Assembly (NCBI GenBank): GCA_003155135.1
Contig: PMFN01000005.1
Coordinates: forward strand, 1 to 64,000
Source of the DNA: Acidimicrobiaceae bacterium
Lineage (GTDB): Bacteria > Actinomycetota > Acidimicrobiia > Acidimicrobiales > RAAP-2
Length of the DNA stretch: 64,000 bases
Reading direction: 5' to 3'
A model generated the notes under the pieces. It had not been told where the DNA came from. It saw nothing but the letters and a program-made list of their open reading frames with translations, and searched no databases. The translations under genes were made by a program, and so were the position numbers. Numbering within the stretch: the stretch's first letter is position 1; every line of letters starts with the position of its first letter. Shown piece by piece: positions 27,630-36,031 of this stretch.

Positions 27630-27854
27630 GTGGGCGACGAATCGACCATTGCAGCGAGCGCCCACCGAAACGGCATCGACAACGCCGACACCCATCATGC
27701 CTTCGATCATCTGATGTGGATCGAGGATCTCGACGACGGCCTGCTCATGGTGATCGGGCCGGACACCACCGGTCGATTGCTCGAGAGAGGCATCGTCGAT
27801 GGGGCCAGCGGTCCAGTCATCATCCATGCCGTGCACGGGAAGTATCTGAGGTGA
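27630..27854 (+). CDS. Putative toxin of a type II TA-like pair
   Basis: 74 residues from a GTG at 27630. The pattern ASAHRNGIDNADTHHAFDH, then LMVIGPDTTGRLLERGIV and a final VIIHAVHGKYLR resembles small RelE/BrnT/DUF4258-like proteins: H-x-R/N-G-I, then an LxxGPDxxGxxLE strand and an IIHAxxxRxKY end. It is followed 5 bp later by a helical HTH-like protein, the usual toxin-then-antitoxin order of such pairs. The start is uncertain, since the frame is open far upstream and no strong ribosome site is present. Confidence 0.6.
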   Translation: MGDESTIAASAHRNGIDNADTHHAFDHLMWIEDLDDGLLMVIGPDTTGRLLERGIVDGASGPVIIHAVHGKYLR

Positions 27855-27859
27855 AGACC

Positions 27860-28162
27860 ATGCCGAGGAGCACGAGGGAGATCATCGACCAGGCCGATGC
27901 GCTGGCGCACCGGTTCGAAGAGCACGTCTCGGACTTGTCGAACGCCAGGTCGGCGGACACGCTCCGCCACGTGCGTCAGGCGTTCCTCGACCGGGCACGA
28001 GCCGAGAAGGAGCTCCTCGTTGCCGTCCAGTCCGCCCGGTCCGACAACCAGAGCTGGTCAGCCATCGGGGCGATGCTCGGCACTTCGGGGGAGGCGGCCC
28101 GCCAGCGATACGGACCCACGATCGCTACGAATAGACCTCAGCTCTCGAAGGAAAACCGGTAG
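27860..28162 (+). CDS. Putative antitoxin with HTH-like C-terminus
   Basis: 100 residues. GAGGTGA lies 6 bases before the ATG at 27860 and overlaps the stop of the upstream gene. Residues 1-60 are charged helices with coiled-coil character (DQADALAHRFEEHVSD; ALFDRARAEKELL-like). Residues 68-90 read SWSAIGAMLGTSGEAARQRYG, a helix-turn-helix as in many actinobacterial proteins with W..IG..LG.S..AARQRYG. A DNA-binding autoregulatory antitoxin is the likely role. Its 3' end overlaps the convergent GNAT gene by 25 bp. Confidence 0.6.
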   Translation: MPRSTREIIDQADALAHRFEEHVSDLSNARSADTLRHVRQAFLDRARAEKELLVAVQSARSDNQSWSAIGAMLGTSGEAARQRYGPTIATNRPQLSKENR

Positions 28163-28614
28163 AGGTTGGTCTCGCGCTCGGCGAAACCCATGCGCTGGTA
28201 GAGGCGGTTGGCGGCCTCCCGACTCGGGCGCGACGTCAGCTCGACGGTGCGAGCACCCGCCTCCCGGGCCCGCTCGATGGCAGCCCGCACAAGCGCCTCG
28301 CCCGCCCCGCTCCCGCGGGCCGCCTCGTCGACCACCACGTCTTCGATCCACGCCCGCACGCCGGTCGGCACGCGGAACGTGGCGAGGGTGAGCGACCCGA
28401 CGATGCGACTCTCAGCGTCGCGCGCCACGAACAGCGCGGTGGCCGGGGCCCGGACGATGTCCTCGAGGTCATAGGCCTCAGGGACCGCCGACGTGGTGGA
28501 GAGCTGGGGCACGAGCCTGCCCATGGCCCCCACCAACTCGGGGTCGGCGACCAGCACCTCTTCGACTCGGACGTTCCCGTTGTGTGCCACTGGCGTTGGA
28601 GTGTACCGACCCAC
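28138..28614 (-). CDS. GNAT N-acetyltransferase
   Basis: 158 residues; IEDVVVDEAARGSGAGEALVRAAIERAREAG forms the acetyl-CoA motif (R-G-S-G-A-G), followed by ELTSRPSREAANRLYQRMGFAERETNLY. An N-terminal acetyl-CoA-independent segment has ALFVARD and IVGSLTLATF. The acceptor is unknown. The tail overlaps the antitoxin-like gene on the other strand. Confidence 0.88.
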   Translation of the reverse strand: MGRYTPTPVAHNGNVRVEEVLVADPELVGAMGRLVPQLSTTSAVPEAYDLEDIVRAPATALFVARDAESRIVGSLTLATFRVPTGVRAWIEDVVVDEAARGSGAGEALVRAAIERAREAGARTVELTSRPSREAANRLYQRMGFAERETNLYRFSFES

Positions 28615-28655
28615 TTGGGCGCAAGCCGGTGATCGGCGCGTCGCTCGCGCCGCGC

Positions 28656-29378
28656 TCAGCGGGCCGAGCTAGCGCCCGGACCGTCGGTGTCGGGCTCGCC
28701 GCGCCACATCGGTTGGCGCACCCGGTCGTAGAGGACATCGCGCCGTTCGCCGCGCAAGGCGGCGAAGACATGGTCGCCCCAGCGCTCCGCCCCGACAAGG
28801 GGGCTCGGGAGGTTGTCGGGGGTGAACCAGCCGACGTCGCTGCACTCGAGTGGGTGGGGCTCGAGCTTCCCGCCGGTCGCGCGGCAGTAGAAGAGGAGCG
28901 AGTAGAGGGGGACCCGTGTGAATCCGAGCCGAAGCCCGTCGAGCACGGCGATCAGGCGGACGGGCTCAACCTCGATCCCGGTCTCCTCCTTCACCTCCTT
29001 CACCACCACCTCGGCAGCCGAGTAACCGACGTCGCACCAGCCGGTCGGGTAGAGCCAGACGCCCGAGTCCGCCCGCTGGATCAAGAGGAGCTCGCCGTCG
29101 TCGTTGCCCACCGCCGCTCCCACCGCCACCTTCGGTGTGACGTAGCCGGGCACCCCTTCACCCACCGACCCGAGCCACTCTTGGACCAGACCATCGGCGT
29201 CGGCGACATCGCCCACGCCTTCGTGGGCCACGACCTTGATGTCGGCGGCGACGTGGAGGATCTCCTCGAACCGCTCGCGCTCATAGAGGCTCTCGGTGAA
29301 GCCGAGACCGGTCCGGGCGATGGCGGCGAGCGCCTCGCTCCAGCGCAGCAGCTGGCGGTCGGGGGCGGGACTGTCCAC
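28656..29378 (-). CDS. NUDIX hydrolase with Nudix_N_2 domain
   Basis: 240 residues. The N-terminal helix pair (RWSEALAAIARTGLGF and YERERFEEIL) matches the PF12535-type extension of ADP-ribose-pyrophosphatase-like NUDIX enzymes. The NUDIX box is WCDVGYSAAEVVVKEVKEETG, with Lys replacing the usual Arg in REUxEE. PKVAVGAAVGNDDGELLLIQR is the strand before it. The substrate is unknown but probably a nucleoside diphosphate derivative. Confidence 0.88.
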   Translation of the reverse strand: MDSPAPDRQLLRWSEALAAIARTGLGFTESLYERERFEEILHVAADIKVVAHEGVGDVADADGLVQEWLGSVGEGVPGYVTPKVAVGAAVGNDDGELLLIQRADSGVWLYPTGWCDVGYSAAEVVVKEVKEETGIEVEPVRLIAVLDGLRLGFTRVPLYSLLFYCRATGGKLEPHPLECSDVGWFTPDNLPSPLVGAERWGDHVFAALRGERRDVLYDRVRQPMWRGEPDTDGPGASSAR

Positions 29379-29477
29379 GTGCCGACGCTATCGCCCCGCC
29401 GCCAGCGCCGCGCCCGCACGCAGGGACCAATTCGACCCCCGCCACCCGAGGCTCGGCGCCCTGAAGCATGATGTGTC

Positions 29478-29666
29478 GTGCCCGTCAACGAGGATTGCCG
29501 CCACTACGTCATGCAGACCACGGCCTCGGGCGACAAGATCGAGCGCTGCAAGATGGGCGCGAACGATCCGCTTCCCTTCGGCTGCCCCGACGGCTGCGTC
29601 TTCTACGAGCCCCGTCGTGTCTCCTCCGCCGGCTGGCAGATCCCGCCCAAAGACCCGCAGCGCTGA
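29478..29666 (+). CDS. Small four-cysteine protein, putative zinc binder
   Basis: 62 residues from a GTG: EDCRHYVMQTT, IERCKMGAN, PFGCPDGCVFYEPR. The four Cys (7, 24, 36, 40) and compact size suggest a single structural zinc site. The Pro-rich end may be disordered. The reading is supported by conserved-looking spacing and G/C-rich third positions. The function is unknown. It lies alone between the NUDIX gene and the hemQ-larE-NIL unit. Confidence 0.6.
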   Translation: MPVNEDCRHYVMQTTASGDKIERCKMGANDPLPFGCPDGCVFYEPRRVSSAGWQIPPKDPQR

Positions 29667-29696
29667 GCCCGGGGGTGCGTCCGCACCGTCTCGGCC

Positions 29697-29936
29697 TCAG
29701 CTTTCGAGCACGTCGCCGAGCAGGTCGACCCCGATCCCCTCGGTGCGTAGCCACGCCGCGGCCGCGTCGATGTGGCCGGCGTCGCCCACCAGCTCGCAAA
29801 TGATCCACCCCGAGTGCTCCTCGACGTTCGCCCGCCGGATGTTGGGCTCGACGTCGAACTCGCGCACCATGCGCGCGAGGACCGGCGTCCGCACCAGGGA
29901 CTCGGGGAACGTGAGCTTGACTCGCACGGTGATCAT
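29697..29936 (-). CDS. NIL-domain (ACT-like) protein
   Basis: 79 residues forming a complete NIL domain: VRVKLTFPESLVRTPVLARMV, FDVEPNIRRANVEEHSGWIICELVG, AAAAWLRTEGIGVDLL. NIL domains are the ACT-like substrate sensors attached to methionine ABC transporters (MetN) and found in some ferredoxins. Here the domain stands alone and overlaps the stop of larE by 4 bases, so it is part of the hemQ-larE unit. It may sense a sulfur compound or assist LarE; this is inference. Confidence 0.85.
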   Translation of the reverse strand: MITVRVKLTFPESLVRTPVLARMVREFDVEPNIRRANVEEHSGWIICELVGDAGHIDAAAAWLRTEGIGVDLLGDVLES

Positions 29937-30763
29937 GACCCCGCTCCTTCATGGCTGGCCGCACTGGTGCTGAGCGCCCGGTTGAGGCTGCCCGAGCGGA
30001 ACCCCTCGAGGTCGAGGGCAACGAAAAGGTAGCCCGCGGAGCGCACGGCCTCGACCACCTCGTGGCGGCGGCCCAGCACGGCCGTGAACGACTCCTCGTC
30101 GATCTCGAGTCGCGCCACGTCGCCGTGGTGGCGCACCCGCAGACCCGCAAAGCCCAGTCGCTTCAGCGCCGCCTCCGCCGCACCCACCGAGCGAAGCGTC
30201 CCGATGGTCACCGGCGTGCCGTAGGGCAGGCGCGAGCTCAGGCAGGCGGCAGCGGGCTTGTCCCAGGTCCGCAGCCCGAGCCGGCGCGAGGCGGCACGCA
30301 CCTCGTCCTTGGTGAAGCCGGCCTCGACCAGGGGGAACCGCGCGCCGTGGCGGGCCGCGGCCTCCTGGCCGGGCCGGTGGTCGCGAAGGTCGTCCACATT
30401 GACGCCGAGGACCACTGTTGCCCCCCGGGCAGTCGCCAGCGGCGTGAGCGCCTCCATGAGCGAGGTCTTGCAGTGCGCGCACCGATCCGCGTTGTTCGCC
30501 ACATACGCGGGGTTCTCGAGCTCGTCGGTCGCCACACCGGTCCAGTCGAGGTGCCATTCGTCGGCAAGCGCCGCGCACTCGACGGCTTCGTCGGCGGCCA
30601 GCGACGCCGAGACGGCGGTCGCGCACAGGACGGCGTCGCGGCCCAGGTGGTCCGTCGCCACCTTCGCCAAGAATGCCGAGTCCGCACCTCCGCTGAAGGC
30701 CACCACCACCGAGCCCAGCACTGAGAGGCCGGCGCGCAGGCGCTCGAGCTTCTCTTCGCTCAC
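29933..30763 (-). CDS. larE: ATP-dependent sacrificial sulfur transferase LarE
   Basis: 276 residues of the PP-loop ATP pyrophosphatase family: FSGGADSAFLA (residues 23-33), DRCAHCKTSLM at 93-103 and AACLSSRLPYG with Cys174, equivalent to the sacrificial Cys176 of Lactobacillus plantarum LarE. LarE adenylates the LarB product and donates its own cysteine sulfur. This is the second step of nickel-pincer nucleotide synthesis. It is coupled to hemQ upstream (4-base overlap) and to the NIL gene downstream, far from larB-larC at 14535-16507. Confidence 0.93.
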   Translation of the reverse strand: MSEEKLERLRAGLSVLGSVVVAFSGGADSAFLAKVATDHLGRDAVLCATAVSASLAADEAVECAALADEWHLDWTGVATDELENPAYVANNADRCAHCKTSLMEALTPLATARGATVVLGVNVDDLRDHRPGQEAAARHGARFPLVEAGFTKDEVRAASRRLGLRTWDKPAAACLSSRLPYGTPVTIGTLRSVGAAEAALKRLGFAGLRVRHHGDVARLEIDEESFTAVLGRRHEVVEAVRSAGYLFVALDLEGFRSGSLNRALSTSAASHEGAGS

Positions 30764-31461
30764 TGCCCGGCCACTTGGGCCAGCACCTCATCCAGGTCCC
30801 CGACCATGCCGGTGAAGAAGGGCCCGAACTCCGCGTAGTTCGACGAGGCCTCGTCGAAGCGCATCGAGTACACGCAGTCCTTCAGGTCGTCGGGGTGCAC
30901 GGCGAACAGCGTCACGCCCCACTCCCAATCGTCGAGGCCGGTCGAGCCGGTGACGACCTGGAGGATGCGGCCGGCGAATTTCCGTCCCTCGGCACCGTGG
31001 CCGTACATGAGCGCCTTGCGGTCTTCATAGGGCAGCGAGAACCAGTTGTGCTTGTCGCCGCGCCGCTTCGACATGGGGTAGAAGCAGAAGGCCTTCTTGC
31101 CCTCGGGGGGAAGGTGCGGGAACAGCCGGGCCTGCTTCATCTCCTCGGGCACCCCCTTTGCGTACTCGGACACCTCGGTGAGCGAGACGTAGGACGAGAC
31201 GAGCTCGAGGCCCGCACCGCTGAGCGCGCTCTGGAAGCGCCGGAGGGCCCACAGGTCGGGACCGAGCGCCATGAAGGCGACGTCGGCCTTGTGGCCGAGC
31301 ATGGCCACGCTGACCACCTGGTGGCCCGACTTGCGGGCCTCCTCCTCGGCGGCGCGCACGGCCTCGCCGTCGAAGGCTCCGTGCAGCCGGTAGAAGAGGT
31401 GCAGGACCGCCCACCCCTCACTCGGCTCGAGGGTCCCTGGGGCTGTCGCTTCATCATTCAC
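30760..31461 (-). CDS. hemQ: Coproheme decarboxylase HemQ (chlorite dismutase family)
   Basis: 233 residues from a GTG. The ferredoxin-like double domain shows FYRLHGAFDG, VAFMALGPDLWALRRFQSAL, FCFYPMSKRRG, YEDRKALMYGHGAEGRKFAGRI (with the proximal heme His) and WEWGVTLFAVHPDDLKDCVY. HemQ oxidatively decarboxylates coproheme III to heme b in the coproporphyrin-dependent pathway used by actinobacteria. No other heme gene is near. Its stop overlaps the larE start. Confidence 0.93.
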   Translation of the reverse strand: MNDEATAPGTLEPSEGWAVLHLFYRLHGAFDGEAVRAAEEEARKSGHQVVSVAMLGHKADVAFMALGPDLWALRRFQSALSGAGLELVSSYVSLTEVSEYAKGVPEEMKQARLFPHLPPEGKKAFCFYPMSKRRGDKHNWFSLPYEDRKALMYGHGAEGRKFAGRILQVVTGSTGLDDWEWGVTLFAVHPDDLKDCVYSMRFDEASSNYAEFGPFFTGMVGDLDEVLAQVAGQ

Positions 31462-31510
31462 CCCGCCAGTCTACGGACCACACCGTGGCGGCTGGCAGCC
31501 GCCACAACGA

Positions 31511-31539
31511 ACGAGGGGCGCCCGGTGGGCGCCCCTCGT
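31511..31539 (-). terminator. Strong hairpin terminator after groEL
   Basis: A perfect 13-bp stem (ACGAGGGGCGCCC with its complement) and 3-base loop lies 35 bp past the groEL stop and 50 bp before the hemQ start. On the minus strand it is followed by TCGTTGT. It should end groEL transcription before hemQ. Confidence 0.75.
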
Positions 31540-31573
31540 CTCGATGCTGGATCCACCCGCGGGTGGGGCAGGA

Positions 31574-33262
<1,689 letters not shown>

Positions 33263-33265
33263 TCA

Positions 33266-33292
33266 TTAGCACTCTCGTTCGTCGAGTGCTAA
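33266..33292 (-). promoter_or_regulatory. CIRCE operator (HrcA binding site)
   Basis: A perfect TTAGCACTC - 9 bases - GAGTGCTAA inverted repeat, 70 bp upstream of the groEL start. HrcA represses heat-shock genes by binding this element. On the minus strand TTAGCA and GCTAAT within the element are 16 bp apart and may double as -35 and -10 boxes, which would let HrcA block RNA polymerase directly. Confidence 0.97.
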
Positions 33293-33346
33293 CAGCAAAC
33301 CACGCAACGGCGCGCCGTGCAAGCGTCGAGGCGGACCGGCCCGCCG

Positions 33347-33363
33347 GCGGCGGGGGCCGCCGC
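33347..33363 (-). terminator. Possible terminator after moaD
   Basis: A GC-only hairpin GCGGCGG-CCC-CCGCCGC lies 4 bp past the stop of the sulfur-carrier gene and before the groEL promoter. No T-run follows. Confidence 0.4.
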
Positions 33364-33367
33364 GGCC

Positions 33368-33643
33368 TCAGCCGCCGGCGACGGCGGGGACGATGGAGAT
33401 GGTCTGGCCGGAGGCGACAGGGGTGCCGAGGCCCCCGAGGAACCGCACGTCCTCGTCGGCCAAAAAGACGTTCACGAAGCGCCGGAGGCCGCCGTCGTCG
33501 TCGAAGAGGCGTCCCGAGAACCCCGGGTACGCGACGTCGAGTGCGCCCAGGGCCTCCCCCACGGTCTGGCCCTCGACGGCGACCTCGCCCGCGCCCGCCG
33601 TGAGGGTGCGGAGCTGTGCGGGGATGCGGATGGACACGCTCAT
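33368..33643 (-). CDS. MoaD/ThiS-like sulfur carrier protein
   Basis: 91 residues with a beta-grasp fold: VSIRIPAQLRTLTAG, VEGQTVGEALGALDVAYPGF, FVNVFLADEDVRFLGG and TISIVPAVAGG at the end. The terminal Gly-Gly is the site of adenylation and thiocarboxylation in this family. Its ATG overlaps the stop of the thrC-like gene (ATGA) and AGGAGT precedes it, so the two are made together. No molybdopterin or thiamine gene is in the window. Its partner is thus probably the thrC-like enzyme and the role sulfur delivery in amino acid synthesis (inference). Confidence 0.85.
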   Translation of the reverse strand: MSVSIRIPAQLRTLTAGAGEVAVEGQTVGEALGALDVAYPGFSGRLFDDDGGLRRFVNVFLADEDVRFLGGLGTPVASGQTISIVPAVAGG

Positions 33644-34911
33644 CGGTGGGACTCCTGTTTGTAGGTGGCTTGGAGGTCGCCCTCGAGCTGGACGGCAGCG
33701 TCGAACGCGTCGAGCGTGGGGGCGATGGTGGCCGTCGGGCCGACCGAGCCGGCGAGCGCCTCGACCGTCTTGAGGCCGTGGCCGGTCACGAGGGCGACGA
33801 CCCGCTCGTCGCGCCGGATGGTGCCCTGGGCGGCCAGTTTGGCCAGGGTGGCGATGGTCACCCCGCCGGCGGTCTCGGCGAAGATTCCCTCGGTGCGGGC
33901 CAACAGCTTGATGCCTTCGAGCACCTCGTCGTCGGTGACCGAGGCACACGAGCCGCCGCTCGAGCGGATGGCCGAGAGCGCGTACCAGCCGTCGGCCGGG
34001 TTGCCGATCGAGAGCGACTTGGCGATCGTCTTGGGCTTGACCGGGCGGATGACGTCGGAGCCCTCGGCGAAGGCGGTGGCGACGGGCGAGCAGCCCTGCG
34101 CCTGGGCACCCGAGATCCGGACTTCGGGGACCTCGTCCAAGAGGCCGACCCGGCCGAGCTCGGCGAAGCCCTTGGCCACCTTCACGAGCTGGCTGCCCGA
34201 CGCGATCGGGACGACCACGTGGTCGGGCGCCTGCCAGCCCAGCTGCTCGGCCACCTCGAAGGCCAGGGTCTTCGAACCCTCCGCGTAGTAGGTGCGCACG
34301 TTCACGTTCACGAACGCCCAGGACGGGTGCTCGCTGGTCAGCTCGGCGCAGAGGCGGTTCACGTCGTCGTAGTTCCCCTCCACCGAGACCAGCGTGCCGC
34401 CGTAGACGGCGGTCATCATGACCTTGGCGGCCTCGAGGTCGTGGGGGATGAGCACGACCGAGGCCATCCCGGCGCGCGCCGCGTGGGCGGCCACCGAGTT
34501 GGCCAGATTGCCCGTCGAGGCGCAGGCGGCGACCTTGAAGCCGAGCTGGCGCGCCTTGGTGAGCGCCACGGAGACCACCCGGTCCTTGAACGAGCCGGTC
34601 GGGTTGGCCGTGTCGTCTTTGATCCACAGCTCGCCGAGACCGAGCTCGGCGGCGAGGCGCTCGGCGCGCACGAGGGGCGTGAACCCCGCCCCGAGGTCGA
34701 CGGGCGCCTCGTCATGGACCGGGAGGAGGTCCCGGTAGCGCCAGATCGAGCGGGGGCCTTCCGCGATGCGCTCGCGGCTGGTGCGCGCCGCGATGGCCTC
34801 GTAGTCGTAGGCCACCTCGAGGGGGCCGAAGCAGTAGTCGCAGACGTGCAGGGCCTCGGCGGGGAAGGCGCGGCCGCACTCCCGACAGCGCAGTCCTGTG
34901 ACGTGGTCCAT
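33640..34911 (-). CDS. thrC: Threonine synthase homologue (SAM-riboswitch controlled)
   Basis: 423 residues. A zinc-ribbon (Cys9, 12, 24, 27) is followed by a fold-type II PLP domain with the Schiff-base Lys109 in NPTGSFKDR. ACASTGNLANSVAAHAAR is the phosphate-binding region; PIASGSQLVKVAKG and SIGNPADGWYAL follow. By sequence it is a threonine synthase acting on O-phosphohomoserine. A SAM riboswitch lies upstream and a sulfur-carrier gene is coupled downstream, which is unusual for threonine synthesis. It may instead make homocysteine from O-phosphohomoserine. AGGAGG 9 bases before the ATG at 34911 fixes the start. Confidence 0.88.
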   Translation of the reverse strand: MDHVTGLRCRECGRAFPAEALHVCDYCFGPLEVAYDYEAIAARTSRERIAEGPRSIWRYRDLLPVHDEAPVDLGAGFTPLVRAERLAAELGLGELWIKDDTANPTGSFKDRVVSVALTKARQLGFKVAACASTGNLANSVAAHAARAGMASVVLIPHDLEAAKVMMTAVYGGTLVSVEGNYDDVNRLCAELTSEHPSWAFVNVNVRTYYAEGSKTLAFEVAEQLGWQAPDHVVVPIASGSQLVKVAKGFAELGRVGLLDEVPEVRISGAQAQGCSPVATAFAEGSDVIRPVKPKTIAKSLSIGNPADGWYALSAIRSSGGSCASVTDDEVLEGIKLLARTEGIFAETAGGVTIATLAKLAAQGTIRRDERVVALVTGHGLKTVEALAGSVGPTATIAPTLDAFDAAVQLEGDLQATYKQESHR

Positions 34912-34920
34912 AAGGGTCCT

Positions 34921-35020
34921 CCTCATCGGTCGGGCATTGGCACCTGGTGCACCCCCTGGGTGGGGGTGTACTGGTTGCCGCGGCGTCACAGGCCCCGTGC
35001 CTCAGCCGCTCTGGATGATG
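34921..35020 (-). promoter_or_regulatory. SAM (S-box, SAM-I type) riboswitch
   Basis: On the minus strand the conserved blocks occur in order: TCATC-CAGAG, GCTGAGG, a GGGCC...GCGGCAACC stem, a hairpin ACCCCC/GGGGGT, AGGTGCCAATGCC and GATGA, which pairs with the first TCATC to close P1. These are the core nucleotides of the S-box SAM aptamer. The 3' P1 strand abuts AGGAGG of the thrC-like gene, so SAM binding probably hides the ribosome-binding site. Confidence 0.85.
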
Positions 35021-35162
35021 GCGTCCATGTTGGTCGATGGAAGGGTGTTCCGTCAATGCAGCTCCCGCAGACGGGTGCGTGGCCAGTGCTCGACCGGCGA
35101 CGGCCGACGGGTAGACCCCGGGCGTGGGACTGAACCGGCCATCTTTGGGGGATGATCTGCAG

Positions 35163-35945
35163 ATGATCACGCACCCTCGCACCTTCGCGAGCAGCGACTT
35201 CAGCGCCAGGGCGCTGTGCGACGCCAAGGGGGGACGCGTGGTCTCGGTCCTCGTCCCGGCCCGCAACGAGGCGCCCACCATCGCGCCGGTCGTCGACGCC
35301 ATCGCGAGGAGCCACCTGGCGTCGGCCGGCGGCAGCGGGCTGGTCGACCAGATCCTGGTGATCGACGACGGCTCGACCGACGGCACCGGCGAGCTGGCCG
35401 AGCGGGCCGGGGCCCGTGTGCTGCGCCGGCGCGGGGCCGGCGGCAAGGGCCAGGCCATGGCGGCGGGACTCGAGGAGTCCGCCGGCGACCTCATCGTCTA
35501 CCTGGACGGGGACGTGGAGAACACGACCGGCGACTTCGTGACCGGCCTGCTCGGCCCACTGCTCTGCGACGACGCCATCACGATGGTCAAGGCCTTCTAC
35601 GACCGCCCCCTCGGCGAGAGCGGCACGGGCGGCGGCCGGGTCACCGAGCTGATGGCGCGACCGGTGCTGCGCACCCTGTTCCCCGACCTCGCTGGCATCA
35701 TCCAGCCCCTCGCCGGCGAGACGGCCGCCCCTCGCTCGGTGCTCGAGAAGGTGGGCTTCGCCGACGGCTACGGCGTCGAGATCGCCCTGCTGATCGACGT
35801 CGCCACCGAGTTCGGTGCCGACACGCTCGCCCAGGTGGACCTCGGGGTGCGCCGCCATCGCAACCGCCCCCTCGCCGAGCTGGGTCCCCAAGCCACCGAG
35901 GTCCTCCACGCGGCGTTGGAACGAGCCGGCATGGGGCGTGCATGA
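35163..35945 (+). CDS. gpgS: Glucosyl-3-phosphoglycerate synthase
   Basis: 260 residues, GT-A fold (GT81 type). SVLVPARNEAPTIAPVV and VIDDGSTDGTGELA bind the nucleotide sugar, YLDGDVENTTGDFVTGLLGPLL carries the D-x-D metal site, and MVKAFYDRPL, PLAGETAAPRSVLE, GYGVEIALLIDV and AQVDLGVRRHRNRPL are typical GpgS blocks. It transfers glucose from NDP-glucose to 3-phosphoglycerate, the first step to glucosylglycerate and to methylglucose lipopolysaccharides. The matching phosphatase is not in the window. The ATG at 35163 is preferred; a GTG at 35124 is also in frame. Confidence 0.9.
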   Translation: MITHPRTFASSDFSARALCDAKGGRVVSVLVPARNEAPTIAPVVDAIARSHLASAGGSGLVDQILVIDDGSTDGTGELAERAGARVLRRRGAGGKGQAMAAGLEESAGDLIVYLDGDVENTTGDFVTGLLGPLLCDDAITMVKAFYDRPLGESGTGGGRVTELMARPVLRTLFPDLAGIIQPLAGETAAPRSVLEKVGFADGYGVEIALLIDVATEFGADTLAQVDLGVRRHRNRPLAELGPQATEVLHAALERAGMGRA

Positions 35946-35980
35946 GCACCGGACCCCTCCCCAGCACGCGCCGATCCGAG

Positions 35981-36011
35981 CCTGCGCCCCGGCCGGCATC
36001 GGGCGCGCAGG
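35981..36011 (+). terminator. Possible terminator after gpgS
   Basis: An imperfect inverted repeat (CCTGCGCCC against GGGCGCGCAGG, with a 2-base bulge) lies 36 bp after the gpgS stop and 20 bp before the otsA start. It could equally lie in a joint transcript as a weak attenuator. Confidence 0.3.
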
Positions 36012-36031
36012 GCCCGAAGTAGCGTCGTTGC

